Origin: Gnetum montanum
Lineage: Eukaryota > Streptophyta > Gnetopsida > Gnetales > Gnetaceae
Reading direction: 5' to 3'
DNA: 64,000 bases
Assembly: GCA_015680685.1 (NCBI GenBank)
Contig: MNCI01011128.1
Span: forward strand, 65,508-129,507
Position 1 is the first letter of the stretch; every line of letters starts with the position of its first letter. Below are positions 44,600 to 54,814 of this stretch, piece by piece. The position numbers and the translations under genes are program-made. The notes below the pieces were generated by a model. That model had not been told where the DNA came from. It saw only the letters and a program-made list of their open reading frames with translations, and made no database searches.

Positions 44600-46932
44600 G
44601 AATGTTCAACATTGCCTACATGCAACGAGTGTGCCCAAGAAATTAACATACAAAAGTGCCTGTATGTAGCAACCACACAACAAAAAGACACCTAGTGGTT
44701 GATAGCTAATCAAAAGAGCAATTCACCAACGTGCATGGAACTAACTGGGGAAACAACTTGCACCCATGTCAAAAGCATAGATGCACTGGAGCAAGAGTGT
44801 CGTCAACTTCCAACCCTTAACCTGACAACATCAATAGAGGGAAGTTGGGAACTCCTAAACAATTTAAACAAGCACTCCAATAGGAGATTACTAGTCAATG
44901 TGTAGTAGACCAAACCTTACTATGAATCTAGAACGGTCAATGCACATAATACATCGGAGAGAGGATGACCTCGCTCATTATTTTGGATCTCCTCCTTCCA
45001 ACTCAATCATGGGGGAGATGGCCACTTATGCTAATCATTTGAGGCCCTGAGTTATTTTTTTAAGTTTTTTTTACACATTTTTGTTTTACAAATTTCTTTA
45101 ATTTTTCTTTTTGTTTTGCAACATCGTTCATACTTTTTCATTTCTTTGTGTGTTTGTTTATTTTGTTAGGATTGTCACCTAATAAGTGCTCCTAATGGTG
45201 GTATGAACAGCATTTCATTGATTGCTAATGTTTAGTTTTTACCTTTGAGTTATAATGTTGATGCTAAGGTATGGTTCTTTTGATATAACAGGTAATGAGT
45301 CCACGTCATCCATGCATCCATGAATTTCTATGGTCTCTCTTGGCTTGGAACTGTACGGTCCCTTTCTTTCAATAATAAGAACTATCAACAAATTGATGAT
45401 TGGGCATTTCTCAAACTAAGGAAGGACTCAAGGATTGAAAAGGGTGTGACTTCAAGGGGATTTGATGCATTTGTGCTGGCCATTCTCTTGGGTGCTTGGA
45501 TGTCTTCTTCTTGAGTTTTCCTTACCATTCTGATGCTACTCCAATATCGAGAAGTTGAGCTAATAAAAATAATAAGTCTTTGCATGGTGTGGTTCTCATG
45601 CAAAAAAAAAAAGAAAAAAGAGAGAGCAAAAGTGTGAAAAGTGAAAAGTGAGAATTAAAAGCACACCCCTTAGATGAAATAATCAGCTTGGCTACAAGCA
45701 TTGGTTATGGAACTAAATAAACACATTCCCTCTAACTAAGGCCCTTTCTCACTTCCTATTTTCTCCTTTTTTGTTTCGTCAAAATGGTGGTGACTTGTTG
45801 GTAGAAGCATTCTTATTACTTCAAGGGGATGGATTGGCCAAATGTATTAATGCGAAGTCACTGAATATGGATTGTTTGAGGCTGGATTTGGAATGAGATC
45901 TACTAAGTCACATTAACCATTAATACACAAGGGGCTGTACACCACCTTGTTCTTGAGACTCCATTCCATTCTCTTCTTTCCATCCTTCTTTCTCCATTTT
46001 TCACCTCATTGCCAGTTGTATCAATAGTTCATATTTTGGTTGATTCATTGTTTTCTTTTTGGTAAATTCTTGTGGTTAAGACTTTAACTCTTGATTTTAA
46101 ATGACATTTCTAGAGCCTACAGACTCTTTGAATGTGGGATTGCTAGGGCATTAAGGGCATGAACCTGCTTTGGGGAGGACCCATTGGCATTCCTATTTGG
46201 TGCATCAATTAACTTCTTTCCCTTAAACATCTCTACAATCAACTTTTATTTTGTTCATTTCCATCTTTGACATCCATTTTATCGACGTTGCCGTTGTTTT
46301 TTTTCTTCATCTTTCTTATTCCTTATCTTTTTCCATTAGCTACCGAAGTTTCACTCTTAGTCATGGGGGTCCTAGTCGAATTTTTTTGATTTTCCCTAAA
46401 CCCCTACACCTTGGGTAGCCGCTAGTGTTATATCTCCAAAATCCGCATCAGCCATATCACAACTCAGCCAATGGATCTTTCACCAGGGCAAGGTATTAAC
46501 TGCATTGTGATTTATTTACTCTTGCTAATATAAGATTATGTTGTGCGTGCAGATGGCAATCATACACCAATGGATTGGATCTGGAGGGAACACTTGGGAT
46601 GGATTGGTGCTGGAGCAATTATGCAAGGAACAAGATCGATGGCGCGGTTATGGATGGACAACGAAAAGCGCAATCTTGGTGTTGGCATCAACAAACTTCT
46701 TCTTTTCTCTCTCTTTCTTCTCTTCTCTCTCAACTGCCAAATGAGGCTGGATGTCAAATGTGTATAGTGTTCACTCTTATTGTCATGAACACTATTTTTG
46801 CCATGTATTGTAATGATGATCTGTTTACATGTCACCCCATCCACCATTAGTATCATTCAAGTCAATAATCCCATACCTTCCCAATATTTTGTAAGGAACT
46901 CAAGGACGAGTTTTCATTCAATCATGGGGGTA
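44600..46932 (+). other. Post-protease and 3' noncoding region of element C
   Basis: 44600-44905 continues the protease-RT spacer seen in A (18980-19230). Near 44985 it jumps to the noncoding block 'ttggatctcctccttccaac' that in A follows integrase, marking the pol deletion. Conserved blocks at 45440 and 46164 follow those of A. It ends with 'gttttcattcaatcatgggg' and 'gta' before the LTR, the plus-strand primer region. Short open stretches around 46540-46860 overlap in three frames and are not supported. Confidence 0.75.
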
Positions 46933-47696
46933 TGATGAGCCGTGATATCGCGGCCCACTACAACATCTATAAATAAGAGGCGGCTTTCCCTTGTTCACAC
47001 ATCTAGATTTAGACCCTTAGCCAAACTATAGCAGTTTTACCATTCCAGAGTTAGAATAATTTCCATGTGCCCGCAGTAGGAGTCTTAAAGTAAACATATC
47101 TTTATTCAAGAAAATTATACCTGAGCACACATTTGTGTACGGCAATAAAGAAAAAATTTCTGATAAACCTTGCAGCATGTGGACTAAGCTAAATAGGAAT
47201 TAATTACTATTAAATGTTTAAATGCTTTCCTAGATAATTAATCTCTCTCAACCCTTGACTCTCCTAGTTAAGTGCATTCAGTACGACCGCTTCAAGCACG
47301 TGTGTAACGCTTGGTAACCCAGTAACAAGTAGCGTTTGGTAATCCCAGCAGCGTTGCACTGGTTTAGGGTTTGTGCGGAAAGTGGGAATGGATACTGGTG
47401 CTAGGACAATTAGAACTTAGTTAGTGAGTAGTTAATGAAAGTTAGTCACTTAGTCTCTTCACCCTTCCCTATTAGTGTAAAGACATTAAAAAGAGAAAAG
47501 ATATAAAAGTCATATACCTCAAGCTTACTTAACCATACAATTGTGATAATACAAGTAAGTTTGGAAAGATAACGATTGATTGACCTTAAGTGTTCCATTA
47601 GGGTGCATAAGCACTTAGTCCTTGGAGTTCGACTAGATCGCGCGTGAGACACTCGTATTCATATGGTTGAGTGTAGGGGTACCTTGCCACTCATCA
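46933..47696 (+). mobile_element. 3' LTR of element C
   Basis: 764 bp, TGATGAGCCG to CACTCATCA. Compared with the 5' LTR it lacks about 28 bp of the GATATC palindrome array. It is otherwise very similar, so the insertion is relatively young. Confidence 0.9.
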
Positions 47697-47701
47697 AGTT
47701 C
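47697..47701 (+). repeat. Target-site duplication AGTTC, right copy (element C)
   Basis: Identical to 38957-38961. Confidence 0.9.
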
Positions 47702-48900
47702 CAATGTTCCAATTGGTTAGCCCTACCCAGGACAAACCCTTGGGGAGTTATTGAATCAAAGAACATTTATTATACCTTAGGGACCATTATTTTTTCCACA
47801 ACAAAGAGATGTAGAGGTTAAAAATATTCATTTATTACCTATCTTTAAAGGAACAAATGATGAGGATCCGATTATCCACATAAGAGAATTGGAAATAACA
47901 TTAGCCATGTTAGCACCTCAGGGTGGGGATAGAACTAAGATTATTGCCTTTAAATCAACCTTAAAGGACAAAGCTAATTTTTGGCTACAAATCCTTAGAA
48001 CACAAATTAGTTCATGTGATGAATTTAAAAATGCTTTTCTACAAAGATTTATTTCTAATGATAGGCTATATTCATTAAGAAAGCAATTAATGAGTTTTAT
48101 GCAACATGAGGATGAAGACTATGAGAGTACCTTTGATAGATTTAAAGGATTATGCTTAAAAAGTCCAAACCATGGATTCCCAGCCCATTAATTAATTCAA
48201 ATCTTTGTATAAGGCTTATTACCTTATTGTAGGAAAAATGTTGACTTTGCATGTGGAGTAAATATTTTAAATGTGACCTTGGAAGATGGTTGGAGAACCA
48301 TAGATTCATTAGTAGATCAAAGTAAACATTGGCCAAAACCCAATATTATGCAAGGCATGACTCACCAAACAGAATAGTTAAATAAAAAAGTGAATGAGTT
48401 GACATGATTAATTAAAAGACAAGCTCATGGAATTCAAGAATAAATGTGCAACATTTGTGGTAGTCCCCAACATGACCAAACCACCTACCCAACTTTGTTC
48501 TATTGTCAAGAGAAAATGCAAGAGTCAATAAAGGCTTTTCAACAATTTAAGAGCCAACCAACAATGAACTTCCCTCAACAATCATTTTACCAACAATAAT
48601 ATCCTTAAAATAACTTTAGGCCATTTAAGAATCTAACTAATGATCACTTGGATAAACTCAACCAAAGCCATTCATGAGTGAGACTAAAAGGAGATTTTAG
48701 GAATTAATGAAAGATGAACTATCATCCCAACCTTAACCAAATCCTACATCTCAAAGAAAATGTAAAGAAAAATTACATTCCATCACTACAAAGAGTGGAA
48801 AAACAATTAAACCTAAACCTCAAAATAAGGTGAGATTTTAGGAGGTGCGTGGGAACATAAGAAGAAATTTAGCCACAAATAGTAAATGAGGACAATCAAC
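47702..48900 (+). pseudogene. gag of element F, part 2 (capsid domain and knuckle)
   Basis: Continues the frame of 38705-38961. The Retrotrans_gag-type capsid domain is clear: IFKGTNDEDPIIHIRELE (47840-47895), then an open run 47889-48191 with FKSTLKDKANFWLQIL, FKNAFLQRFIS, LRKQLMSF and YESTFDRFKGL. Downstream LIQIFV, LVDQSKHW and MCNICGSPQHDQTTYPT (48450-48490) follow; the last is a CCHC knuckle whose final Cys is Tyr. This order is that of Athila gag. The gene is cut at 48901 by the 3' LTR of element E. Confidence 0.85.
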
Positions 48901-50796
48901 TGTAGCAACCAAAAATGTCGGTGGCTAGAACACCAAGAGGTTGCCAAGTGAACAGTTTAAACCCAGATCCGTGCGAGGGTCATGCTAGGAAAAAATGGAA
49001 GTGGGGTGCCCTGAATGATCTGGTCGATCAGACAGGGACTTAGTCGGTGTATCTTAACCTTATGTAAACGTTGTTTTAGGAGTGAGACACGTTAGGTGAA
49101 TCAATGATCAATAAATGTAGAAATGGAGGAAATGATGCAAAACAACGATAATAGTAAAGAAATATCAGAACAAACTTGGGTAAGAAAATGCACCGTCCCA
49201 AGGTTGCGGATTCGATTCATTGCCTTGTTCGAAAGATGTACAACAGGTTATGAAACACCAGAGATGCACTGCTTATTCAAAGGTAACTAAAACGCTCAAC
49301 TATTCCTTCTAAAAGCCAACTTAAAAGCCAACTACAACAAGAAGCCAACTTAAAAGCCAACTGCAACAAGAAGCCAAATCTATTTGCTAAGAAGCCAATC
49401 AAGAAGCCAACCAGCTGATGTAGAAAAGCCAACAAGAAAACTACTCTTGTCAATGTAAAAATGCCAACTCTTTTAGCAAAAAAGCCCACCCTTTAAGTGT
49501 TGTTTGCCGGGGTATTTATAAGGCTAGGAGCAAGCGAGAAATGGGGCCTGGATGCCATGTGTCCTGGACCCCACAAGATGCTAACATGCCTGTACCGTGT
49601 AGGTGTGCAATGCTGGACATGAACTTGGCTATGCCGTGACTATACCGCCAGAACTGTATGTGCCGAGATCAGTGTGCTAACAATGCAAAAAAAAAAAAAT
49701 GGAGCTTACACTTGAGGACTACATCTTCCTTGCTCTTACAAGCAAGGTCAAACGTAGGAACAATGTTTTGGAAGCTAACTAGGAGGTGTGAAAAATGAAG
49801 TGAAATTGCTAATTCTACCAAGGAGATGTTAGAGTGAGGAAGATTGCTATCCACCAGTTCTAGAACTACGCAAAGACGTCTTGATGCTTCTGTACTAGTG
49901 TTGTGTTACTCACGCTGTCGAGTACATTAGCATAGCATAAGTGGCTTCTTGCTACACTGTTCTATGCTACGTAGCGTAGCATAGCGTAGCCATTGGTCTT
50001 AACTTAAACTTGTGTTGGAGTTGAAAGCATTTTTCTAAGGCTTAGTCATGCTAACAATTGCAACTTTTTCCCTTTATTTCGGGAAGCCTTTGAACTTGCT
50101 AAAATCATGTTTGAAACACCCTTGCTGATTTTGTATTGTTACTACGCTGTGCTATGCTATGTAGCGTAGCATAGCATATCAGTCGGCATATCCTACTTTT
50201 TCATTCAATTTGCCATTTTCTAGCAAGAAACTTTGCTCAAGGCCTAGGGCTAAGTGGGACAACCAGTTTTGGAAGCCGGAGTGTTTGCCGAGTGCAACTT
50301 TCTTATTGGAATCACTTGGCAAGCCGAGCCTTTCTACTTAGCCTTTGCTAGGTTATGCTATGCTACATAGCGTAGTGTAGCGTAGCACCTTGCGTTGACT
50401 GAATCTTGACTTGTTTTGTAATCATTATGTCAATTCACACTTGGATGCTTGAGCAACTATCTTTTGAGGCTTGCTACACTACATAGCATAGCATAGCATG
50501 GAAAACTTCTTCACTAGAAAAATTACCGAACTGCTTTGCTTATCTGAAACACTTTCAACAACTCCTAGGATGGTTTTTGAGTAGACTGTCAGCCAGGTGA
50601 ATTGTCCAAGTGGGCATGCTGAAGAGTCCATCGGGCCTGTCAGCTCTGGAGATAGAAAACTTGCCGAACTGGATAGTCCAACCTCAATTTCTACATTTTC
50701 CTACCGAACTGTCATGATGCTACACTTGTGGAAGTCCTTGCCTAAATTCCAAGACCCTGCTGAGGTATGAGGGTCTTGAAATTTTATGGTGTTTCA
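48901..50796 (-). mobile_element. 3' LTR of Tat-like element E (minus strand)
   Basis: On the minus strand it starts TGAAACACCATAAAATTTC at 50796 and ends GGTTGCTACA at 48901, 1896 bp. A polypurine tract precedes it on that strand, so it is the 3' LTR and the element extends to higher coordinates. Four clusters of GCTACGTAGCGTAGC-type palindromes lie at about 49965, 50155, 50355 and 50475. The flank at 48900 is the interrupted gag of F. Confidence 0.85.
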
Positions 50797-50825
50797 CTAG
50801 CCCCTCTTTGTCGACGTCGACAAAG
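50797..50825 (-). promoter_or_regulatory. Polypurine tract with a perfect 20-bp palindrome (element E)
   Basis: Minus strand AAAGAGGGGCTAG (50809-50797) abuts the LTR. CTTTGTCGACGTCGACAAAG at 50806-50825 is a perfect palindrome overlapping it. In D and G the same two arms are CTTTGTTGA and TCAACAAAG around a loop, so a T:A pair is C:G here. Confidence 0.75.
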
Positions 50826-52189
50826 AATACGAAAATCCATGAAGGAAAAGTCGCCAACATCGCTCTCTGGTGGTTGCTCAGAAGTCACTTTTCTGTGCTT
50901 GGGAGTAATAGGATAGTTGTTTAGGGGAAAGGAAAGAGGGTGGACTTGAGGGGATAGGTTCAAGAAAAGGTAAGATGAAATTTAGCGTGGTCCCTCATCG
51001 GAGTGCTTGTGAGGGAATTGGCCTGCGTGGACATCTTGCCTTTTACTAGCTTCTGACCTCTAATCGGGATGCTTGGAGAGGATCATGGTGAAATAGATGG
51101 TGTGTCATTTTCTTTGGGCACACACTTTCTTTTTCTTCTCTTTTTTATGCTGTTTTTTTTACTCCTTTTTTTTTTTGTGTTACGCCCTTGCACTTTTCTT
51201 TTGCTGTTTAGACATATTCATTTGCAAACAACCTTGTTGTTGCAGGACAAGTGTTTTCTCCTTAAGATGAGTTGCATTACATCCATGTGGGGCTTTGACC
51301 TGCCTATAGATGCTTCCCATGTGGTGAGTTGCGTTACGCGCGTCATGGACTTTGCGGTTGAGCATATGGGAGGGCTTTACACGTGTCGAGAAAGCTTGTA
51401 AAAGAGGTGTGAAAAGGGAAACCATGGATTTGAGAGATGAGATGATGAAGGTTAAAGGTGAGGGGTAGGATGTGCACTCCCAAGTAGCTAAGCTAGTCAG
51501 AGTGGTCACCTCGAAATGATGTGGTGTCCTGTCCTCTTGGCGAAACACATCTCTGACCAATGCCATCTCAGCCTGTATCCTGCAAACGCAATAGAAAGCA
51601 GACTAGAGAAATGTAACCATGAAATGCAGTTAGGAAAAGGTCTTACTTTCTTTAGACATCACTGAAGTGACAAGAACTATTGCTGAGGCATGCGACATCT
51701 AAAGCAAGAAGGTTGGAAGCGGCTCTAGTAGCGGCAGGCTGAAGGGGTTGGCACCAAGGGGGCTAGGAGTTGTGACAATGTGAGTGCTTAGGAGTCCCCA
51801 CCAAAGGCAAACATCATGTAGCTTAGCCATAAGGTGAGAGGCCTAATAATTGAACATCTCTTGAGTTCGGATGATGGAGGCGACTAGAGGGTAGCAACTT
51901 TGTGGCTAGGCCACAATAGTGCTGGGGCTCCAGCGGTAGGTGCTGAGAACGGAAGCTACTGCTAGGGTAATGGGCCATGGTAGCGGTAGCTCTGGAAGGT
52001 TAGTAAGATGTCAGATGACATCTTCCATGGATCAGCAAGATGCCAGGGGTAGTGGCGTCACATTCGTTCCAGAGGGTACTTTCTTGCCATCATGAACTAC
52101 ATCTTGGAACTACAATGCTCCACCCCGCATTGGCACTGTGCACGCTCACTTGTTTGAATGGTCATGGATTGTGAGCTAGGAACGTTGTG
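50826..52189 (-). other. 3' noncoding region of element E
   Basis: Reverse complement matches 2060-3490 of G in parts. No coding domain. The opposing open stretches at 51069-51401 (plus; T-run-rich) and 51180-51566 (minus) lack any known motif. A conserved stem-loop lies at 52005-52024. Confidence 0.6.
52005..52024 (-). other. Predicted stem-loop in element E 3' noncoding DNA
   Basis: AAGATGTCA and TGACATCTT pair over 9 bp. It is the counterpart of 2194-2211 in G. Confidence 0.55.
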
Positions 52190-52417
52190 TCGCAAACCTA
52201 GTTTAAGGTCCTAGTAGACTGTCTGATATACTGGTTTAAGGTTGCAGCAGACCACTATTTTATTTTAAGGTCCTAGCAGACCGCTGTGCTAGTTTATCAT
52301 CATAGCAAACTATGGACGGGCTAGTTTAAGGTTGTAGCAGACTGTCTGTGCCAATTTAAGATCATAGCAAATGTTCTATTCTAGTTTATAGTCATGGAAG
52401 ACTATTTGTTCCAGTTT
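52190..52417 (-). repeat. TTAAAC-motif array of element E, part 1
   Basis: About eight copies on the minus strand of the word GTCTGCTANGACCTTAAACT and variants (TATAAACT in later ones), near 52197, 52229, 52262, 52290, 52320, 52350, 52380 and 52408. The array is split by element D and resumes at 61292. Confidence 0.8.
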
Positions 52418-52422
52418 ATAGT
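52418..52422 (+). repeat. Target-site duplication ATAGT, left copy (element D)
   Basis: ATAGT precedes the 5' LTR of D; the same 5 bp follow its 3' LTR at 61288-61292. Confidence 0.9.
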
Positions 52423-54358
52423 TGAAACACCACAAAATTTCAGCTTAACACTTTGAAACGAGAATAATTTAGAGCCTCTTGAGTCTTGGGAGGCAAAAAT
52501 TTGACTAAGGCATAGAACTCACACTCAACTTGACAAGTTAGCTTGCCCACACTCAGCTTGTCAAGGTAAATGAAACACCATGAAATTTCAGCTTAACACT
52601 TTGAAATGAGAACAATTCAGAGCCTCTTGAGTTTTGGAAGGCAAAAATTTGACTAAGGCATGGAACTCACACTCGGCTTGACAAGCTAGCTTTCCCACGC
52701 TCAGCTTGTCAAGCTAGCTTACTCACACTCAGCTTGTCAAGCTAGCTTACCCTAAGTGTGAGCACCTTTAGAGCCTCCAAATCAAGTTAAAACGTTCCTA
52801 ATTTGAATGAGCAAGGCTCCCTCGAGGCCCACTAATGACTGCTCCAAGTTTCAGCATCCAGAACCTAAGATTTCAAGTCAAAATCGCACAAATCCTACTA
52901 CTTATGCTGAGGTCATGCCCAGGTCACGTTGGCAATGTAAGTCCAGTGTGAGTTCAGCGTGAGTAACTCAAAAAAGCTTCAAAACAGTGTTAAAATGGCC
53001 TATTTTTGAAGGTACAAGGCCCTCTCAAGGCCCACTAATGATTGCTCCAGATCCCAGCCCTCAGAAATCTAATTTCAGGTCTAAAAATACTCTATTTTAG
53101 CACTCATGCCCAGGTCATGCTGAGGTCACGCTGACAGCGTGAGCCCATTGTGAGTTGCCAAAAGTGGCCTAAATCCAAGCATAGATAGGCCTAATTTAAA
53201 CATACAGGATGTCCACAAGGTTAGGTAGTAGTTATACTTCAAAAACAAGTCTTAAAAGGTGGAATTTTGACACAAAACACATCATTTTTGGTCATGCATG
53301 CTGAGGTGATGCTGAGGTCACGCTGACAGCATGAGTCCAGCGTGAGCACTGGTCATGACCAAGCAAAAGCACTTCAAACGCATGCTAAGGACAAGCTAGG
53401 ACCAAATCAACTCATGCTGGGAGCCCTGGTGAAGCAGAGATGCCTCAAACAGCCAGAAAACCACTCAAATCGACATCTTGCAACAGTCGATTCAAAGGAC
53501 CATGAAGTTTCAAGCAAGCGGGAGTCAATCCCTCTTGGAAGTCATTGTAAATTTTCATTATAAGCCTCACCATCTATGTGCTTTTCAAGCTCTTATGCTA
53601 CTTCCATGGGTGTAAGCCAACTTGAGTAGTAAAATGCAATGTACCTGGTCAAGAACGTAGCCTTCCTACACACGACCAACTCACACATAGCTGTCTACCG
53701 GACACATGTCACAGGATCCTATTTCCTCTCATCTCTCGACCGTTGATTCCATCCACGGATTCTATGCCCAAGCCCAGCTAGACCCTATAAATACCCTATC
53801 AATTCACTTAAACTGGGTTGGCAATTTTGAATAAAGAGTAACTTTGAACCTTGGACGCTCAGGCACACGAGACTCCTAGCATCCAAGCACCTACAAACAC
53901 ATCACCACATCACTCCGAGGCTTAGCACTTGACTTGCTATCACACATACAACTACACCTGGACTAGCGCACACTCTTGTTAAACAATACAATACATTTCA
54001 TTATTGCCTTCCATTTATATTGTTTACTCTTTTTACACTTTGTTTATAATATAGCTTTATTTACGCTTCATTTATAATTCAGTCTCTATTTATGCTCTGC
54101 GCTCTATTTACATTTTGTGTCATTGTTTACATTCCGTTTACATTCCATTTACACTGTTTACAATAACCCCAGCACTAGCCGTAGCTTATGCTCAGGGAAG
54201 TCCTTGGTTGATTTGTGTGCAAACCATCCAAGGCACTCTGCCTTCGTTCTCTTTTCTAGCTTGCCCTTGGATGAAGGTAGGGTTAGCTGTGCCTGCCCAA
54301 TGATATTTCAGTGTCTATTTTCCCTTCCAGCCTTACACTGACGATTTAGGTCAGTACA
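52423..54358 (+). mobile_element. 5' LTR of element D
   Basis: 1936 bp, TGAAACACCACAAAATTTC to GTCAGTACA. The first 148 bp are tandemly duplicated (52423 and 52571). Upstream words are AGCTTGTCAAGCTAGCTT (52660-52750) and CACGCTGACAGCGTGAG (52920-53345). TATAAATA lies at 53786-53793; T/A-rich 'tttaca' repeats follow at 54000-54170. Confidence 0.9.
53786..53793 (+). promoter_or_regulatory. TATA box of the D 5' LTR
   Basis: TATAAATA in 'gaccctataaataccctat', conserved at 60725-60732 in the 3' LTR. Confidence 0.7.
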
Positions 54359-54364
54359 ATAAAA

Positions 54365-54381
54365 TGGCACTAGAATGAAGG
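54365..54381 (+). promoter_or_regulatory. Possible primer-binding site of element D
   Basis: TGGCACTAGAATGAAGG begins six bases after the LTR. The initial TGG is what a tRNA CCA end requires, but I cannot assign the tRNA. Confidence 0.4.
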
Positions 54382-54530
54382 TCGAACATGTTTACCATTT
54401 AACCAAAACCCTGATCATGCTACCTGTTAAACGCTCCACAGACCAAGTGCCGAAACTAAAGCTTAGCATGTCAAGCTAGCTTACACACGCCTAGCTTGAC
54501 CTACTTATGTTAACCCCAGTCATTCATGCT

Positions 54531-54735
54531 GAGGTGCTCATGCTAGGTTCTAACTCAAGCTCACGCTATGTACACATGCTGCTATAGTGTTTTTTTGATT
54601 GCTACAGTAGTCATGCTACTACAGTGCTCATGCTGCCTGCTACTACAATAGTCATGCTGCTATAGTGCTCACGTTGCTACAATAGTCACGCTGCACACTA
54701 CTACAGTACTGTTATAGTGTCACTATAATGTTTTT
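54531..54735 (+). repeat. GCTACAGTAGTCATGCT-type repeat in the leader of element D
   Basis: Short words 'tgctacNacagt(a/g)', 'gctatagtgctca' and 'aatagtcacgctgc' recur about every 24-30 bp between the primer site and gag. Many are near-palindromic (CTACAGTAG, CTATAG). No coding potential. Confidence 0.65.
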
Positions 54736-54814
54736 CAACAAAAACACACAAAACGCATCTGTTTCAAAGCCAAATTCATCGTAATTCACACCTAACTTCA
54801 AGCCAGTCTAAGTA

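Larger units (their letters stand above)
38962..47696 (+). mobile_element. Element C: gag-protease Athila-like element lacking RT, RNase H and integrase
   Basis: 8.7 kb with LTRs of 785 and 764 bp, a 17/18 tRNA-Asp primer site, gag, an open protease frame and a 3' noncoding region. Target duplication AGTTC is intact. Compared with A, the DNA equivalent to 19230-22105 (RT to integrase) is missing between ~44900 and ~44990. A 1675-bp LTR of the E/G family is inserted in its gag. LTR similarity and the open protease make it the best-preserved Athila-like element here. Confidence 0.92.

Noticed and set aside
46538-46860. Four overlapping short ORFs near the end of element C
   Set aside because: They overlap in three plus frames and one minus frame within conserved noncoding DNA shared with A.
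51069-51566. Opposing 110- and 128-codon ORFs in the E 3' region
   Set aside because: They overlap on opposite strands, the plus one is driven by T-runs (Leu/Phe only), and neither has a recognisable domain.
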